Shown here in pieces: positions 1 to 6,898 of a stretch of 14,615 nt of DNA (its first letter is position 1; each line of letters opens with the position of its first letter). The DNA is taken from assembly GCA_001275005.1 (NCBI GenBank), contig JWZX01001967.1, positions 1-14,615 of the forward strand, in the 5' to 3' direction. This stretch comes from Chrysochromulina tobinii (taxonomy: Eukaryota; Haptophyta; Prymnesiales; Chrysochromulinaceae). The notes beneath the pieces are model-generated. The model searched no databases and was not told where the DNA came from. It saw only the letters and a program-made list of their open reading frames with translations. Position numbers and translations under genes: made by a program.

Positions 1-341
1 CTCGCGCACGAACTTCTTGAATCCCGACCTGCGAGTGTGGCGGCGGTGTGGGCAGGGGTGAGCGGGCGTCGCGGCCGAAGTCGACGATGGGGGCATGATT
101 GGGGTGGGTTTTCCGATCGGAAAGGAGGTCGCCGGCCCGAAGAGCGGGTACTTTTTGGCCATTGGAGCGCGTACCGAGCCCGGCGGGGAGAGGGACGATT
201 TCAGCCGCGGAACGGCCTCACGCCCACACCCGGGGACCTCACTCCTCACCTCGGTCCTCTTTGGGTCTTTGGCTTTTCGCGCCGCTCGAGAGGCGGTGAC
301 AGCGGCGGCGTCGAGGGAAGGGTTAGTCCTTTAGGAAGCGG
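1..341. other. 5' flank of the TLDc gene
   Basis: No supported gene. The overlapping open frames here are arginine-, glycine- and proline-rich and look like by-products of GC-rich DNA. The stretch most likely holds the promoter and 5' UTR of the TLDc gene that starts at 342. No convincing TATA box or other named element was seen. The start codon sits in GCGGATGG, with a purine at -3 and G at +4, a fair eukaryotic initiation context. Confidence 0.5.
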
Positions 342-2287
342 ATGGGCGGAACGCTTTCGGCCGAGGAGCCGCCCGCGGAGGAGGCGCTCTTCGACCCCGA
401 GGAGCTGAGGGCGCTGCGCAATTGCTACGCCATGCTCGCCTCTCCGTCGAACGGCGCGCTGGAGATCACGGCGCTCCTCCCGTGGGCGGCGCTCTTTCGC
501 AAGGGCTTCCCGTGGGCAGCACTCTTCCGGAAGATGACCGCTGCGAGCACACCTGTACGCTGGCAGAGCTTCCTCGGCACAATCGCCAGATGCTGCAAGG
601 CGCAGCGCAGCGAACGGCTCGTGACGATTGCCTCCCTGTACTCTGGCGCGGATGACGCGCCGCTCGACAAGGCGGCGCTCAAGGCGATGCTGAGCGATGC
701 GCTCACAGCCGCGCGTGGCGGTGGCGATGAGCCCGCCGCCGTAGCAGCCACATCGTCCGAGCTTGATGCGGTCGTGGCCGACGTGCTGGCTGGCGCCGCA
801 GGCGGCGCTGTGCCCATCGAGGCTTGGATCGGTTGGGTCACGGCGCAGCTACCCAGCCTGCCGACAGCCGTCGAGGGCTTCCTACTGCACTACCTTTGCG
901 CCGTCGGGCACGCCTCCGCCGCCGGCGCAGCCATACGCAGCCATAGCACTGCCGGCGCTGGCGGAACGCGCGGCAGCTCGGCCGCCCAGATCGCGACCTC
1001 GGCCGCCCAGATCGCGACCTCGGCGGTCCACGCGGAGGTACCCGCGTCGGTGCTCGCGCCGCTGCAGGAGCCGCTGCTCTCATGCGCCGAGGGACAGAGC
1101 GAGGGTACCGAGCTTCTCACACCGCCGAGCGCGTGGCTGCTCTCCCTTGCGATCAGCCGCGGCGCGCGCGAGGAGGCCGCCGACTGGCGCTGCGTGTACG
1201 CCTCCGAGGTGATGGGCCTCTCGATGAACCGCTTCAGCCATCACGCGGATGGGTACGCCGGCCCGACGCTGCTGCTAGTACTCACCGACGCGGCCGAGGT
1301 CTTCGGTGCGTACATGGACTCGGCGCTCAAGGGGGGCGCATGCAAGTGCTCACCACGGCGCTTCCTCCCCTTTCCCCACAGGTGCATACATTGACTCGGC
1401 GCTCAAGGGGTCGGATAAGTACTTTGGCAGCCCCAGCTGCCTCCTCTTCACCCTCGCCCCCACCTTCCACGTGTACAGGCCCACCGGGCTCGCGAAGAAC
1501 TTCGCGCTCTACAACCCGCCGCAGAAAGGTCAGCTCGCCACCACGTCCTACCTCTCGAAGAGTAGCGGTCCACCGGTGCCAGAGGTGCTCGGCTTTGGCG
1601 GCCAGACGGCGCGCTTCAGGATGGTGCTCGAGGACGACATGAAGGTGCTGCGTTGGCACGCCTCCGACACCACCTACGGGGCGCATGCAAGTGCTCACCA
1701 CGGCGCGCCCTCCCCTTTCCCCACAGGTGCTGCGTTGGCACGCCTCCGACACCACCTACGGGGCGCACCCGGCGCCGGGCGGAGCACCGGCCGAGGGAGT
1801 GCGCCATGTGCGCGCGCCGCGCTCGAGCTTTGGGGGGGCGCATGCAAGTGCTCACCACGGCGCGGTCTCCCCTTTCCCCACAGGTGCGCGCGCCGCGCTC
1901 GAGCTTTGGGGCTGTGGCGCATGCAAGTGCTCACCACGGCGCGGTCTCCCCTTTCCCCACAGGTGCGCGCGCCGCGCTCGAGCTTTGGGGCTGTGGCGCA
2001 TGCAAGTGCTCACCACGGCGCGTCCTCCCCTTTCCCCACAGGTGCGCGCGCTCGAGCTTTGGGGCTGTGGCGGTGCGGACGCGGACAAGGTGCTGCGCGA
2101 GCTACGCAGCCGGCGCGTGCGGGACGCGAGCCGCGCGGGCAAGGTGGACCGCGGCGCCATGTTCGGGCTGGGTAAGGGAAATGACTGGCGATCAGAGGAC
2201 AACCCAGATCGAATGATCCTTGAGACCGCGGGCGCGCACACGTTCTACTCGCACCAGCTCGAGAAGCTGCCCGACGAGAACCATTGA
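342..2287 (+). CDS. TLDc-domain protein (MEAK7/TLDC1-like), four exons
   Basis: Spliced model: 342-1305, 1382-1644, 1727-1807, 2042-2287, giving 517 codons plus TGA. TLDc proteins are linked to oxidative-stress resistance, V-ATPase interaction and, for MEAK7, lysosomal mTOR signalling; the role here is inferred only. The N-terminal ~280 residues are helical and alanine-rich, as in MEAK7-type proteins. The TLDc domain runs from about residue 282 (WRCVYASEVMGLSMNRF, then GPTLLLV and VFGAYIDSALKG) through the glycine-rich GFGGQ to the closing LELWGCGG near residue 441. Unspliced, translation stops at 1394, just inside exon 2. With introns removed the domain reads through without a break, which is the main support for the splice sites. 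Two in-frame tandem duplications lie in exon 1. The linker between residues 422 and 437 (AHPAPGGAPAEG) is longer and less conserved than in the family. Family call is firm; subfamily is tentative. Confidence 0.87.
478..533 (+). repeat. Diverged in-frame tandem duplication (30-nt period) in TLDc exon 1
   Basis: Copies at 478-503 and 508-533 encode PWAALFRK twice, separated by GF. The copies differ at several third positions, so this duplication is older than the intron-associated ones downstream. A multiple-of-three period keeps the frame. Confidence 0.85.
977..1018 (+). repeat. Perfect 21-nt tandem duplication in TLDc exon 1
   Basis: Two exact copies (977-997 and 998-1018) followed by a partial third (CTCGGCGG) encode SAAQIAT twice. 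Exact identity points to a recent event or active slippage. The unit adds seven residues in a low-complexity linker and leaves the frame intact. Confidence 0.92.
1306..1381 (+). other. Intron 1 of the TLDc gene (introner-like, 76 nt)
   Basis: Donor is G|GTGCGT after TTCG; acceptor is CCCCACAG|GTGCAT. The first 29 nt (1306-1334) repeat the first 29 nt of the next exon (1382-1410) with two mismatches. The last 47 nt are the shared element. Splicing joins TTC G to GT GCA TAC ATT, restoring VFGAYIDSALKGSDKYFG, a canonical TLDc stretch. Without splicing a TGA follows at 1392-1394. Confidence 0.88.
1335..1381 (+). mobile_element. Introner-like core, copy 1 (47 nt)
   Basis: Begins GGCGCATGCAAG and ends CTCCCCTTTCCCCACAG, so it carries a polypyrimidine tract and 3' splice site but no donor. 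Variable trinucleotide at core positions 28-30 is TTC. No terminal inverted repeats and no coding capacity are visible. Confidence 0.82.
1645..1726 (+). other. Intron 2 of the TLDc gene (introner-like, 82 nt)
   Basis: Donor AAG|GTGCTG, acceptor CCCCACAG|GTGCTG. The first 41 nt of the intron (1645-1685) are identical to the first 41 nt of the following exon (1727-1767); the last six of those (GGCGCA) are also the first six bases of the 47-nt core. Splicing keeps phase 0 and joins DDMK to VLRWHASDTTYG. The perfect identity of the two host-derived copies suggests a very young insertion. Confidence 0.87.
1680..1726 (+). mobile_element. Introner-like core, copy 2 (47 nt)
   Basis: Same 47-nt element as copy 1; variable trinucleotide is GCC. 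Its first six bases overlap the end of the 41-nt duplicated exon segment, so the insertion boundary is blurred by microhomology. Confidence 0.82.
1837..1883 (+). mobile_element. Introner-like core, copy 3 (47 nt)
   Basis: First core of the tandem array; variable trinucleotide GGT. In this unit the host-derived segment abuts the core as a run of seven G, lacking the CTGT seen in the two units that follow. Confidence 0.82.
1916..1962 (+). mobile_element. Introner-like core, copy 4 (47 nt)
   Basis: Second core of the tandem array; identical to copy 3 over all 47 nt, including the trinucleotide GGT. Confidence 0.82.
1995..2041 (+). mobile_element. Introner-like core, copy 5 (47 nt)
   Basis: Third core of the array; variable trinucleotide GTC. 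Its CAG is the functional acceptor for exon 4, which starts GTGCGCGCGCTCGAGC at 2042. Confidence 0.82.
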
Positions 2288-2505
2288 GCGAGATCCGTTG
2301 TTGCGCGAGCGAAGCAAGCTGAGCACCTTTACCTTGATCACAGCGAGGAATCTGAATTGTCGGCCGCGTCGTGATAATCATGAGGATAAAGGTAGTCTGG
2401 AGGAGAAGGGTCGTTCGGCTGCGTACGGTAGGCCATAGCAGCCCGGCTCGGTTAGACGGAGGCCAGGGAGAGTCAGGCACTTTGACCGACTGCGCATTCA
2501 CGCAC

Positions 2506-3240
2506 ATGTTCACACTACGGAGGCGCGTTCTTGTGCTGCGAGCCGGCCCGAGGGGTGTGCGCGTCCAAAACCCGACAAGAGAGATGATAGCCAGTGGAAA
2601 GCGCACCAGCGATGCTGCATCTGTGACGGATGCGGATTGCTTGTCCAAGTCGCACCGAGCCACTATCGTCCTAGTCGACATGGATGGCGTGCTCGCTAAC
2701 TTTGACCAACGAGTGTTTGACGTGCTCTCCGAGCGCCACCCTGAGGTGGAGCAGCCTGCCAAGGACGAGCGTCTCTTCCCGCTCAAGAACTCATTCGCCA
2801 CCGAGCACCACGCCTTGCTCCATGCCATCATGACCGAGCCGGGGTTCTTTGCGAGCCTGGCGCCCATCGAAGGCGCCGTCGACTCGATGCACGCCATGCT
2901 GGCCCATGGCCTGGACGTGCGCATCTGTTCCGCGCCGCTTGCATCGTCGCCTGCGTGCGCGGCCGAGAAGGTGGCCTGGGTGGCCGAGCACCTCGGGAAG
3001 GAGTGGGTCGACCGCCTGATCCTTACCAGAGACAAGACATACGTGCGAGGCGACTACCTGATCGACGACGCGCCCGTCGCCAAGGGCAGCGGCCTCGAGC
3101 CGACGTGGGAGCACATTTACATGGAACAGCCATACAACCGTCCGGGAAAGCCGAAAGCGGACCCGCAGCGCCGCAGGCTCACGCGTTGGACGAGCTGGCG
3201 CGAAGTGATCCCCCAGACAACCTCCGCCGAAGCGCTCTGA
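2506..3240 (+). CDS. 5'(3')-deoxyribonucleotidase (NT5C/NT5M family), probably mitochondrial
   Basis: HAD-superfamily enzyme that dephosphorylates deoxynucleoside 5'- and 3'-monophosphates and so limits dNTP pools. From the ATG at 2506 the product has 244 residues, close to the family size with a presequence. Motif I is VLVDMDGVLANF, with Asp58 as nucleophile and Asp60 as general acid; motif II is ICSAP (Ser142); motif III is LTRDKT (Lys177) with LIDD (Asp187-Asp188). PGFF, GAVDSM and the late SWEH-like TWEHI plus RRRLTRWTSWREV also match NT5C/NT5M. The start at 2506 was chosen because MFTLRRRVLVLRAGPRG looks like an arginine-rich mitochondrial presequence. In-frame ATGs at 2380 and 2584 are alternatives; the conserved domain starts near 2660. 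No intron needed. Gene 3 follows 182 nt downstream on the same strand. Confidence 0.88.
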   Translation: MFTLRRRVLVLRAGPRGVRVQNPTREMIASGKRTSDAASVTDADCLSKSHRATIVLVDMDGVLANFDQRVFDVLSERHPEVEQPAKDERLFPLKNSFATEHHALLHAIMTEPGFFASLAPIEGAVDSMHAMLAHGLDVRICSAPLASSPACAAEKVAWVAEHLGKEWVDRLILTRDKTYVRGDYLIDDAPVAKGSGLEPTWEHIYMEQPYNRPGKPKADPQRRRLTRWTSWREVIPQTTSAEAL

Positions 3241-3422
3241 GAATGCGAACGAAGCAACGCCCGCCCGCTCTAAAAGCAAGAGTACGAGAAAAGCTGTCCG
3301 CAGACCGCACTTTGTTCATGTAATTCACAGGTCAAAAAATTCCTGCGGGAACGGCCGAAAAAGCAGAGGCTCCCCGCCTCCCACACCCGCTCGCAAGACG
3401 GCGCGAGAGCCGGAAGGTGCAG

Positions 3423-5384
3423 ATGGCGCAGAATGTGATCCGCAAGGCCTTCGACCCGCTCGCAGCAGCATTGGTCAGCAGCGCTTCGGCGCCGGCTGAG
3501 CACGGCAAGGTCTACGTTTGCGGCTCGACGGAGCATGGCGCCGCGGGCCACACCGGGCCCGCCGCCGCGCCGGCCAAGAGCCACAGCCGGAAGCACCTCC
3601 ACGAGGAGCACCACGCGCCGCTGCGGACGCCACACCTGCTCACGACGCTCGTCGAGACGCAGGTGGCACAGGTGAGCTGCGGGTGGCGGCACAGCGTGCT
3701 CGTGCTCTCCGACGGCGAGCTATACGCGTGCGGCGACAATGAGTACGGCAAGTGCGGCTTCGGCGACACGGCGGCGCGGCCGGAGCCGACGCGCGTGCCG
3801 ATTCCACTGCAAGTGGGCGCGCCGCCCTCACACGTGGTGCGCGTGGCCACCGTATCGTGCGGCCGCTCGCACAGCGCCTTCGTGTGCACTGTGGGCGAGC
3901 TCTACACATTCGGACTGGGGCTCTACGGCCAGCTCGGCCACCGCACGCTCACGGCTCAGACGACGCCACGACGCGTGGACGGGCTGGGCGGCCCGGTGGT
4001 GTCGGTCTCATGCGGCGGACTGCACACGCTCCTCGTGCGCGCTGATGGACGCGCTCTCTCGTGTGGCTTCAACGACTCAGGGCGGCTCGGCCGACCACTC
4101 GGTGGCGAGGTACCTCCGCCTCCGCGCTCGCCACCCCCGCCTCCTCGCTCGCCACCGACCGCGGGCTCTCCCCCGCGTGCACGCTCGCCGCCCCCGCCTC
4201 CGCGCTCGCCGCCACCGCCACCGCGCTCCCCACCAGCAACGGTCTCAGCGATGGGATGGTTCGGTTTCGGCGTCGGCGCGACGGCTGAGGAGCGCAAGGT
4301 GCCGCCCCCTCCTCCGCGCTCCTCGGCTCCACCGCCAGGCTCGCCTCCTCCGACGGGCGCCGTGGCGGGGGCTCCGGCCGAGTGCTACGCGCGCTTCGAG
4401 GCTGTCATCTTCGGCGGGGTCCCCTCGTCCACCGACGCGTTCGCGGTCGTCGCGGTGGCGGCCGGTGGAGCTCACTCGGCGCTCGTCCTCGCTGACGGGG
4501 CGGTGTACACGTGTGGTCGAGGCGAGTGCGGCCAGCTCGGACACGCCGCGGTGCATGCGGAGCACACCCCGCGCCGTATCCATGCTCTCAAAGGGCATCG
4601 CATTCGACGCGCCGCCGCGGGCGAAGCCCACTCTCTCTTCCTCACCGCCCAGGGCGTTCCTTACGCGTGTGGCTCAGGCGGCTTCGGGCGGCTCGGGCTG
4701 GGTGGACGCGCAAATGTGCTCTCGCCCGTTCCTGTGGGCTCCCTCTCCGCGCACGTCGTCGTCCAGATCTCAGCAGGGGAGGCGCACTCCGCCTTCGTCA
4801 CCGAAAGCGGCGTTGTCTTCACGTGCGGCGACGACGGGCTCGGCGCATGTGGTATGCACGGCGGCGGGGCCGCGGCGACCGTGACTCAGTCGGTGCTGCT
4901 GCCGCAGACGCCGCCCAAGTTCACGCGTGAGGGCGTCCACGTCCTAGGCGCCAGCTGCGGCGGCGCGCACACCGCCTTCGTGCTGCGCACCGTCATCGAT
5001 CCTAAAGAGGACTACCGCGAGGACCAAGTCGCAATGGCCGCGACGGTCATCGAGTCCTTTTTCCGAGGCACGCACGTGCGAGCGGTGCGCGAGGCGGCGG
5101 CCGCGCGCAAGGCCAAGAAGCGCAACCTGACGGTGGCCACCATCTTCCAGTCAAGACGCGACGCGAGCATCCGCCTCATCCAATCGCAGTGGCGCATCGG
5201 GCTGCGCCTGCGAGCCGCAGAGCGCAACGCGCAGCTCGAGCGCATGCGTAATATGGGCTTCGGGCCCGGCAAGGACCCGCCTGGCTGGGGCGCGGCCAAG
5301 ACTCAGCTCAGCGCCGCCCTTGTCGGCACCGCCTTCATCGCGGCGGCCGAGGGCGCCAACGTCACCAAGCCGAGCTGGAACTGA
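3423..5384 (+). CDS. RCC1-repeat beta-propeller protein with proline-rich insert and IQ-like tail
   Basis: 653 residues from the ATG at 3423. About seven RCC1-type units are marked by recurring SCG/AAG-x-x-HS followed by hydrophobic-DG-x-Y-x-CG and GxLG: VSCGWRHS, VSCGRSHS, VSCGGLHT, VAAGGAHS, AAAGEAHS, ISAGEAHS and ASCGGAHT. RCC1 propellers act as Ran exchange factors or as scaffolds in ubiquitin and ciliary pathways; no specific partner can be named. A histidine-rich loop (KSHSRKHLHEEHH) occurs near residues 53-65. A proline/serine/arginine insert with repeated PPPPRSPP spans about residues 229-318, between the third and fourth units. The C-terminus after about 530 leaves the propeller and carries two IQ-like helices, AATVIESFFRGTHVR (the usual Gln is Glu) and SIRLIQSQWRIGLRLR. 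These may bind calmodulin; that is inference. Confidence 0.87.
   Translation: MAQNVIRKAFDPLAAALVSSASAPAEHGKVYVCGSTEHGAAGHTGPAAAPAKSHSRKHLHEEHHAPLRTPHLLTTLVETQVAQVSCGWRHSVLVLSDGELYACGDNEYGKCGFGDTAARPEPTRVPIPLQVGAPPSHVVRVATVSCGRSHSAFVCTVGELYTFGLGLYGQLGHRTLTAQTTPRRVDGLGGPVVSVSCGGLHTLLVRADGRALSCGFNDSGRLGRPLGGEVPPPPRSPPPPPRSPPTAGSPPRARSPPPPPRSPPPPPRSPPATVSAMGWFGFGVGATAEERKVPPPPPRSSAPPPGSPPPTGAVAGAPAECYARFEAVIFGGVPSSTDAFAVVAVAAGGAHSALVLADGAVYTCGRGECGQLGHAAVHAEHTPRRIHALKGHRIRRAAAGEAHSLFLTAQGVPYACGSGGFGRLGLGGRANVLSPVPVGSLSAHVVVQISAGEAHSAFVTESGVVFTCGDDGLGACGMHGGGAAATVTQSVLLPQTPPKFTREGVHVLGASCGGAHTAFVLRTVIDPKEDYREDQVAMAATVIESFFRGTHVRAVREAAAARKAKKRNLTVATIFQSRRDASIRLIQSQWRIGLRLRAAERNAQLERMRNMGFGPGKDPPGWGAAKTQLSAALVGTAFIAAAEGANVTKPSWN
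4113..4360 (+). repeat. Proline-rich low-complexity coding repeats inside the RCC1 gene
   Basis: Pyrimidine-rich tract of repeating CCGCCTCCGCGCTCGCC-type units, encoding PPPPRSPP-like blocks at 4113-4240 and a second block at about 4296-4355. It sits inside one propeller blade. It opens with GAG|GTACCT and contains CAG trinucleotides, so it resembles an intron; the tested GT...CAG pairs (4110 to 4234 or 4246) do not preserve frame, so it is kept as coding. Confidence 0.7.
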
Positions 5385-5733
5385 GGCTGGTGTCTCGGTT
5401 CGCGCGCTTGACCCGCCTCCGCGCGGTGCAACGTCGACGAAACAAGTCAGTAGTCACGTGTCAGATCGTCAGAGAACCATCCTCCGCTCCACGGTTATGA
5501 AACTTTCTTTGAAGTGATATGTTGATATGCGCGTTCACGACCGGACGGGTAAAATAGCCGGGCGGCCACGCTTGCCCACGCGGAGCCCGGGATCGAACGA
5601 TCTTGAACATACTCTCGAGAAACGTTGAGACTTCAGAGAGAGATCAATTCCAGCACGTCACTCAGACGGCCCTCGGCCCAGGTGTTGCACCGAGCGGTCA
5701 GCGCGCATGGGGCCAGCCAACGCTCCCCATGAT
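5385..5733. other. Intergenic region between convergent RCC1 and UBE2J genes
   Basis: Contains the 3' UTRs and polyadenylation sites of both neighbours. No gene, RNA or clear signal recognised. A short open frame at 5603-5944 runs antisense into the UBE2J tail and is not supported. Confidence 0.6.
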
Positions 5734-6898
5734 TTACGCGTCGTTGGCGTCACCCATGAGCTTGCGTGACAAGAGGAGCGCGATCGCGCCCACGAGCGCC
5801 GCCGCCAACAAGCCGAGCCAATCGACCGAATGCGGCGCCGCGGCCGTCGCGGGCGGCGGGCCTGGGCGGGCAGGGGCCGAGGCGGGCGCGGCGGCCGGCG
5901 ACTCTCTCGCTGCGGCGGCCAATGCGGACGGTACCGCCGCCTGACTGGCACGGGCAGGGCTGGGAGCGGTGAGCTCGGGACGGCGCTCGGGACGGCTGCT
6001 CACCTCGGTGGCGGCCGCGGCAGCGGCGCCACTGTAGTCCTCACTGCTGCTGGCGGCGGCGCCGCCGCTGCTGTTGCCACCGCCGCCGCTGCTGCTGCCA
6101 GCGCCGCCGCTGCTGCTACCAGCGCCAGCGCCTTCGGCGTCGGTGCTCGTGCTTGCGCCCGGGGCCGCGGACTCGGAAGTAGTCGCGGAAGCACCCGAGG
6201 CCGCACCCGATGCCGCACCCGAGGCCGCCGCGGGTGCCTCATGGGCAAACGTAAGCTCTGCAGGGGCCGGCGGCAGGGTGCTGGCGGTTGCGACGCCCGT
6301 GTCGGTCTCGGCGAGGGGCAGCGTGTCCGCCATGCATAGGTGGCAGGTGGGGCACTGCCAGCGGCGAGAGTCGACGGCGAGCTTACGCCGCTCGCCGTCC
6401 GTGTAATCAAGCCCGGCGAGTGCCCCCTCAGCCTTCGTCGGGAAGAAGGCGATGAGCGCCGTGATGATCGTGCGGATGCCCCACGCCGGCTGCCAGTGCT
6501 CTGGATGGTGCGCCGAAACGGAGAGGCAGATCTTCTTGCCGACGGTGAAGCGGCCAGAGGCATTGAGTAGCGTGATCGAAGGCGGCTTGAAGGGGTACTC
6601 GGGAGGCAGCGTGATGCGCCCGTGGTAGCGGCCGCCCTCAAAGGCCGTGCCCGGCGGGCCGCGGATGGTGAAGTGCCATTCGAAGAGGTTGTCCTCGAGC
6701 GGGGATGCTTCAAAGTCAGGGTTGGCTCCTGCCTCCGCAATCTGCGCGCGCGCGCGCATTCAGGCACCGCCGTGCTCAAGTGGCATGATGGACGCAGCCG
6801 CGCAAGCAGAGGGTGGCGGGAGTGGCGGCACGCACCTCGCGAGCCTCGCGCATGATTCGCTTGACGGCCGGATTGTTGGTGTTCACGTTTGAGATCAT
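5734..6898 (-). CDS. UBE2J: UBE2J (Ubc6-type) ER tail-anchored ubiquitin-conjugating enzyme E2, two exons
   Basis: Spliced model: 6898-6836 and 6741-5734, giving 356 residues. Exon 1 encodes MISNVNTNNPAVKRIMREARE, matching the family N-terminus; exon 2 continues IAEAGANPDFEASPLEDNLFEWHFTIRGPP. The UBC domain includes YHGRITLPPEYPFKPPSI, the catalytic Cys93 in KKICLSVSAHHPEHWQPAWGIRT, and FFPTKAEGA. This Cys context with HHPE-W-P-W-IRT is diagnostic of the J class rather than ordinary E2s. A CPTC motif follows near residue 154, then a serine/alanine/glycine linker and a C-terminal membrane anchor (WLGLLAAALVGAIALLL) with a short lumenal tail. Known role: ER-associated degradation, charging ER membrane E3 ligases. 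It lies divergent to the ADCK gene. Confidence 0.93.
6742..6835 (-). other. Intron of the UBE2J gene (94 nt)
   Basis: On the - strand: donor GAG|GTGCGTGCC, acceptor CGCGCGCAG|ATTGCG, phase 0. Splicing restores KRIMREAREIAEAGANPDFEASPLEDN. The acceptor is preceded by a (GC)n run rather than a clear pyrimidine tract. No match to the 47-nt introner core is present. Confidence 0.88.

Larger units (their letters stand above)
1808..2041 (+). other. Intron 3 of the TLDc gene: triple tandem introner array (234 nt)
   Basis: Three head-to-tail units (1808-1883, 1884-1962, 1963-2041; 76, 79 and 79 nt) each start GTGCGCGCGC and end CCCCACAG. Each internal boundary is CAG|GTGCGCG, so each unit has its own donor and acceptor and the exons between them have length zero. 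Removing the whole block joins GVRH to VRALELWGCGG, the TLDc C-terminal strand, in phase 0. Removing only one or two units shifts the frame. It may be spliced as one intron or stepwise; the sequence cannot decide. Confidence 0.85.
1808..2072 (+). repeat. Four host-derived copies of the exon-4 start flanking the array cores
   Basis: Copies start at 1808, 1884, 1963 and 2042. The first three carry a 5-nt CCGCG insertion relative to the last. Only the last, at the true exon 4, gives the TLDc frame (VRALELWG). The shared insertion shows that the three intronic copies descend from one another rather than from three separate exon duplications. Confidence 0.85.

Noticed and set aside
1808-2072. Regularly spaced repeats resembling a CRISPR array
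   Set aside because: Both parts of each unit repeat, so there are no unique spacers; the repeats carry splice signals inside a eukaryotic coding gene.
1306-2175. Long open frame (to 2175) translating the repeats as protein
   Set aside because: It reads intron cores in shifting frames and loses the TLDc C-terminus; the spliced frame matches a known domain throughout.
2010-3035. Long - strand open frame opposite the deoxyribonucleotidase
   Set aside because: Composition-driven antisense shadow; no recognisable motifs, and the + strand frame holds all HAD motifs.
4110-4246. Proline-rich block of the RCC1 gene as an intron (GTACCT to CAG)
   Set aside because: The tested GT-CAG pairs (4110 to 4234 or 4246) change the reading frame, while the frame is open across the block.
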